Below are positions 20,691 through 23,259 of a stretch of 23,259 bases of DNA, piece after piece. Made by a program: the position numbers and the translations under genes. The notes below the pieces were generated by a model that ran no database searches, was not told the origin of the DNA, and saw only the letters and a list, made by a program, of their open reading frames with translations. The stretch's first letter is position 1, and every line of letters starts with the position of its first letter. The DNA lies in assembly GCA_031551255.1 (NCBI GenBank), contig JAVBNW010000091.1, forward strand, positions 1 to 23,259. The letters are read 5' to 3'. This stretch comes from JAVBNW01 sp031551255 (GTDB taxonomy: Bacteria > Bacillota > Clostridia > Christensenellales > UBA1750).

Positions 20691-22820
20691 CTATACCCAC
20701 AGTCCGCCGACCTGATAGATGATCAGCGCGACGATGTACGCGCAGCCGATGCCCCATAAAAGCGCGATGGCCGTCCACTTGCGGGAATTCATCTCGCGAC
20801 GGATGGCTGCGAACGCGGCGATGCAGGGCATATACAAAAGCACAAACGCGAGAAACGCATAGGCCGAAAGCGGCGTAAACGCGCCCTGAAGCGCTTGCGT
20901 AACGCCCAGGGAGCCCGCGCCGTACAGAAGCGTCATCGTGGCGACGATGGATTCCTTGGCGATGAAGCCGCTGAGCAGCGACACGGCCGCTTGCCACGTG
21001 CCAAACCCAAGCGGCCTGAGCAACGGCGCAATCAGCCTGCCGAGCCACGCGAACATCGAATCGGCGTTGTCTGTCACCGCCTGCATGCGGAAGTTGAACG
21101 TCTGCAAAAACCAAATCGCCACGCTCATCGCGAAGATTAGCGTGCCCGCGCGCACGAGAAAGCCCCGCACCCTGTCCCACACGTGTAGCGCTATGGTGGC
21201 AAGCCCCGGCATACGGTAGGGGGGTAGCTCCAGTACGAACGAGGCCGCGTCGCCGCGAAATAGCGTTTTGCGCAGTACCAGCCCGGATAGCACCGCCACC
21301 ACCATGCCCAGCACGTACATGCTGAACACCACCACCATTTCGTTGCCCGGGAAGAAGGCGCCGGCCATCAACGCGTACACCGGCAGCCGAGCGCCGCAGG
21401 ACATAAAGGGCGTCAGAAGGATCGTCATGCGGCGGTCTTTTTCCGATTCCATCGTGCGCGCGGCCATCACCGCGGGCACAGTGCAGCCAAAGCCCATCAG
21501 CATGGGGATAAAGCTCTTGCCCGACAGCCCAAGCTTGCGCAGCAGCTTATCCATAATGAAGGCCGCCCGGGCCATGTAACCCGAATCCTCCAGCAGCGAT
21601 AAAAACAAGAACAGCAGCGCGATTTGCGGCAGGAAGGTGATCACGCCGCCCACCCCGCCGATGATGCCGTCCACCACCAGGCTTATCACCCATGGCGCGG
21701 CCCCCAGTAATGAAAGCCCCGCCGTCGCGCCTTCGGACAGCCAGCCGAGGGCCGTTTCCATGCCGTCCTTCAAAAAAGTGCCCGGCGGGCCGAATGTGAT
21801 GGCGAACACGACAAACATCATAAGAAGGAAGATGGGGATCGCCAAGACCCGGTTGGTCACCACGCGGTCGATCTTGTCGGACAGCGTCATTTCGCCGGGC
21901 TTGAGCGCATGGGTTACCGCCCCTTTTACGATTTGGGCCACGAGCCGGTAGCGGCAATCCGCCACCATGGTTTCACGGTCTCCATAAGGGCTGGTGGCCT
22001 CGTATTCCCGCGCGACGTCCTCGATATAGTCGATATCCGCATGGGAAAGCCGAAGATGCTTGCCGATGGGCGCGTCGCCCTCCAGCAGCTTGATCGCCGC
22101 CCAGCGCACGGGCAGGTGCGCACGGTGCGCCGCGTGGTGGATGCGCTCGGCGATTTTTTTCACGGCGGCCAAGGTGTGCTCGTCGTAGCGGGCCATCACA
22201 TCCGGGGGCTCGTATGCGAGCAATCGCGCCGCGTACGGATCTTCCTCGATCAGCTTATGCTCCAGGGCCTCGTGCTCCGGGGCCGCGCGCATCTCCCAGC
22301 CGTGATGCTCTACGACGTGGTGCTGTGCGATCGCCGCGTGCAGGAGCCTGTGCGAATGCTCTACGACCTCCATTACGTTTTCTCCGTTGCGCGCGACGAT
22401 GGGCAGGGCCGGCGCGCCCAGGTTGCGCGAGAGCATATCGCAATCGATGGAATCCCCGCGCTTGAGCACTTCGTCCATCATGTTCACGGCCACCACCACC
22501 GGGATGCCCAGCTCCATCAGCTGCAACGTCAGGTAGAGGTTCCGCTCGATGTTCGTTCCATCTACGATATCGATGATCGCGTCGGGGTGTTCTCGAGTGA
22601 TGTAGTCCCTGGTGACGATCTCCTCCATCGAGTAGGGAGAGAGCGAATAGATGCCCGGAAGATCTACGATCCGCACGCTCTCGCCGTGGAACTTCATCGC
22701 GCCTTCCTTTTTTTCCACCGTGACGCCCGGCCAGTTGCCCACATACTGGTTCGAGCCGGTCAGCGCGTTAAACAACGTGGTTTTGCCGGCATTGGGATTG
22801 CCCGCCAGTGCAAGCGTCAT
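20691..22820 (-). CDS. feoB: Ferrous iron transporter FeoB
   Basis: FeoB takes up Fe(II) through the inner membrane, driven or gated by an N-terminal GTPase. From the ATG at 22820 it has 709 residues, but a TTG at 22826 has slightly better spacing to GGAGGGG and cannot be excluded. GTPase motifs are complete: GNPNAGKTT (7 to 15), DLPGIYSL, and NMMD for guanine recognition. A helical spacer follows, then about eight or more membrane segments, including the Gate motifs (FLSLLEDSGYMARAAFIMD, GFGCTVPAVMAAR) with the Cys expected in the translocation path. The C-terminal end is short (SRKWTAIALLWGIGCAY). No feoA is visible; it may lie beyond the right edge. The gene is convergent with the PurC-like gene. 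Confidence 0.97.
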   Translation of the reverse strand: MTLALAGNPNAGKTTLFNALTGSNQYVGNWPGVTVEKKEGAMKFHGESVRIVDLPGIYSLSPYSMEEIVTRDYITREHPDAIIDIVDGTNIERNLYLTLQLMELGIPVVVAVNMMDEVLKRGDSIDCDMLSRNLGAPALPIVARNGENVMEVVEHSHRLLHAAIAQHHVVEHHGWEMRAAPEHEALEHKLIEEDPYAARLLAYEPPDVMARYDEHTLAAVKKIAERIHHAAHRAHLPVRWAAIKLLEGDAPIGKHLRLSHADIDYIEDVAREYEATSPYGDRETMVADCRYRLVAQIVKGAVTHALKPGEMTLSDKIDRVVTNRVLAIPIFLLMMFVVFAITFGPPGTFLKDGMETALGWLSEGATAGLSLLGAAPWVISLVVDGIIGGVGGVITFLPQIALLFLFLSLLEDSGYMARAAFIMDKLLRKLGLSGKSFIPMLMGFGCTVPAVMAARTMESEKDRRMTILLTPFMSCGARLPVYALMAGAFFPGNEMVVVFSMYVLGMVVAVLSGLVLRKTLFRGDAASFVLELPPYRMPGLATIALHVWDRVRGFLVRAGTLIFAMSVAIWFLQTFNFRMQAVTDNADSMFAWLGRLIAPLLRPLGFGTWQAAVSLLSGFIAKESIVATMTLLYGAGSLGVTQALQGAFTPLSAYAFLAFVLLYMPCIAAFAAIRREMNSRKWTAIALLWGIGCAYIVALIIYQVGGLWV

Positions 22821-23081
22821 AAACAAAGCGATATTTCCCCTCCCCCGCCTTTATCGTGACCGAACGCCAAAATGAACACATCTGAGCGGCACGGCGCTAA
22901 GCGCCTTCGCGGGCGGGCATGCCCCCCGCCGAAGGGGAACGCGCACGGCGCGCCTGTGGCCGGAGCCGAGCGCGTGCAGTGCACGCATAGAGCGAGGCGC
23001 AAGGCCCGTGAGTACGAGGTAATTCGCGAGCCTTGCGATGCGAGAACCCGTACGAACGGTAAGCTCCGCCTTGCGGCACAC
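22821..23081. other. Palindrome-rich, GC-rich region upstream of feoB
   Basis: No gene or convincing promoter is visible. Several self-complementary stretches follow each other: GGCGCT/AGCGCC near 22893; CCTTCG...CGAAGG near 22907 with a GC-rich core; GCGTGC/GCACGC near 22971; and CGCAAGGC (22998 to 23005) with GCCTTGCG (23030 to 23037). I compared the last one with a tRNA and it does not fit. Confidence 0.5.
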
Positions 23082-23245
23082 TATAGTCGCCCAACTTCAA
23101 AAGCGGTGCAGACGAGCGAGAGATTTTTTCGCAGGGCAAGGAGACGGAAGGAGGCGTAGCCGGCAGCTACGCTGACTGGAGCTCGACGCCGCCATGCGGG
23201 TAAAGGTCCGCTCGCATGCTCTGCCTTTGGGGTTGGGCGACTATA
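23082..23245 (-). repeat. MITE-like 164-bp repeat, copy B
   Basis: Both ends are TATAGTCGCCCAAC in inverted orientation (14 bases identical, similarity continuing through about 40). The interior carries GGCGTAGC/GCTACGC and GGAGCTCGACGCCGCC, the latter shared with copy A at 8281 to 8443, to which it aligns in reverse orientation over its full length. The TA at each outer end fits a TA target site as used by IS630/mariner-type elements, but this is inference. Confidence 0.8.
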
Positions 23246-23259
23246 AATATTCTCGCTCA

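Noticed and set aside
21909..22859. 316-codon plus-strand frame
   Set aside because: It is antisense to the FeoB GTPase domain and is a shadow of its codon pattern.
22998..23037. tRNA-like stem upstream of feoB
   Set aside because: The 8-base inverted repeat encloses only 24 bases and lacks anticodon and T arms.

Overview
The window joins the right end of an integrated temperate phage (about 1 to 8000) to a stretch of bacterial chromosome (about 8000 to 23259). The host looks like a GC-rich anaerobic Bacillota, probably a gut Clostridia lineage. The reasons are a SAM-I riboswitch on metK, a single-chain clostridial-type PurL, FeoB, a short divergent PurC of a type I recall from Clostridia, and sigma-A style TTGACA/TATAAT promoters. 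I cannot name a genus.

Prophage (1 to about 8000): a leftward early cluster of tightly packed genes, several sharing ATGA start/stop overlaps, runs from 4332 down to a helicase cut by the window edge. It encodes a hexapeptide-repeat protein, a secreted SleB-like wall hydrolase, a DUF4406-like protein, an XRE-like protein, a DnaD-like replication protein, a HTH/zinc-ribbon protein and the helicase start. Inside it, on the opposite strand, sits an independently transcribed lipoprotein gene that looks like a phage moron. A switch region (5289 to 6064) holds divergent Cro-like and repressor genes with three related operators. A large serine integrase (6411 to 7985) closes the element. Directly after its stop lies the C-terminal end of a cysteine-rich host protein, read in frame to a TAA at 8157 and followed by a strong terminator. 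This is best explained as the attR side of a disrupted host gene.

Chromosome: leftward MBL-fold hydrolase and flavin reductase genes; leftward purL; rightward metK under a SAM-I riboswitch with terminator; an esterase; a three-gene operon (zinc-type dehydrogenase, SMP-30-like beta-propeller, GH105-like unsaturated glycosyl hydrolase) suggesting breakdown of uronate-type plant or host glycans; a lone PurC-like gene in lower-GC DNA; and leftward feoB.

The most interesting signal lies between genes. A composite 3' element occurs just after three unrelated genes (flavin reductase, GH105-like, feoB), always in the sense direction. Its flanking blocks are conserved while its hairpin stems change sequence but keep pairing. 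A second family is a roughly 163-bp MITE-like repeat with terminal inverted repeats, present as two clear copies and one diverged copy.
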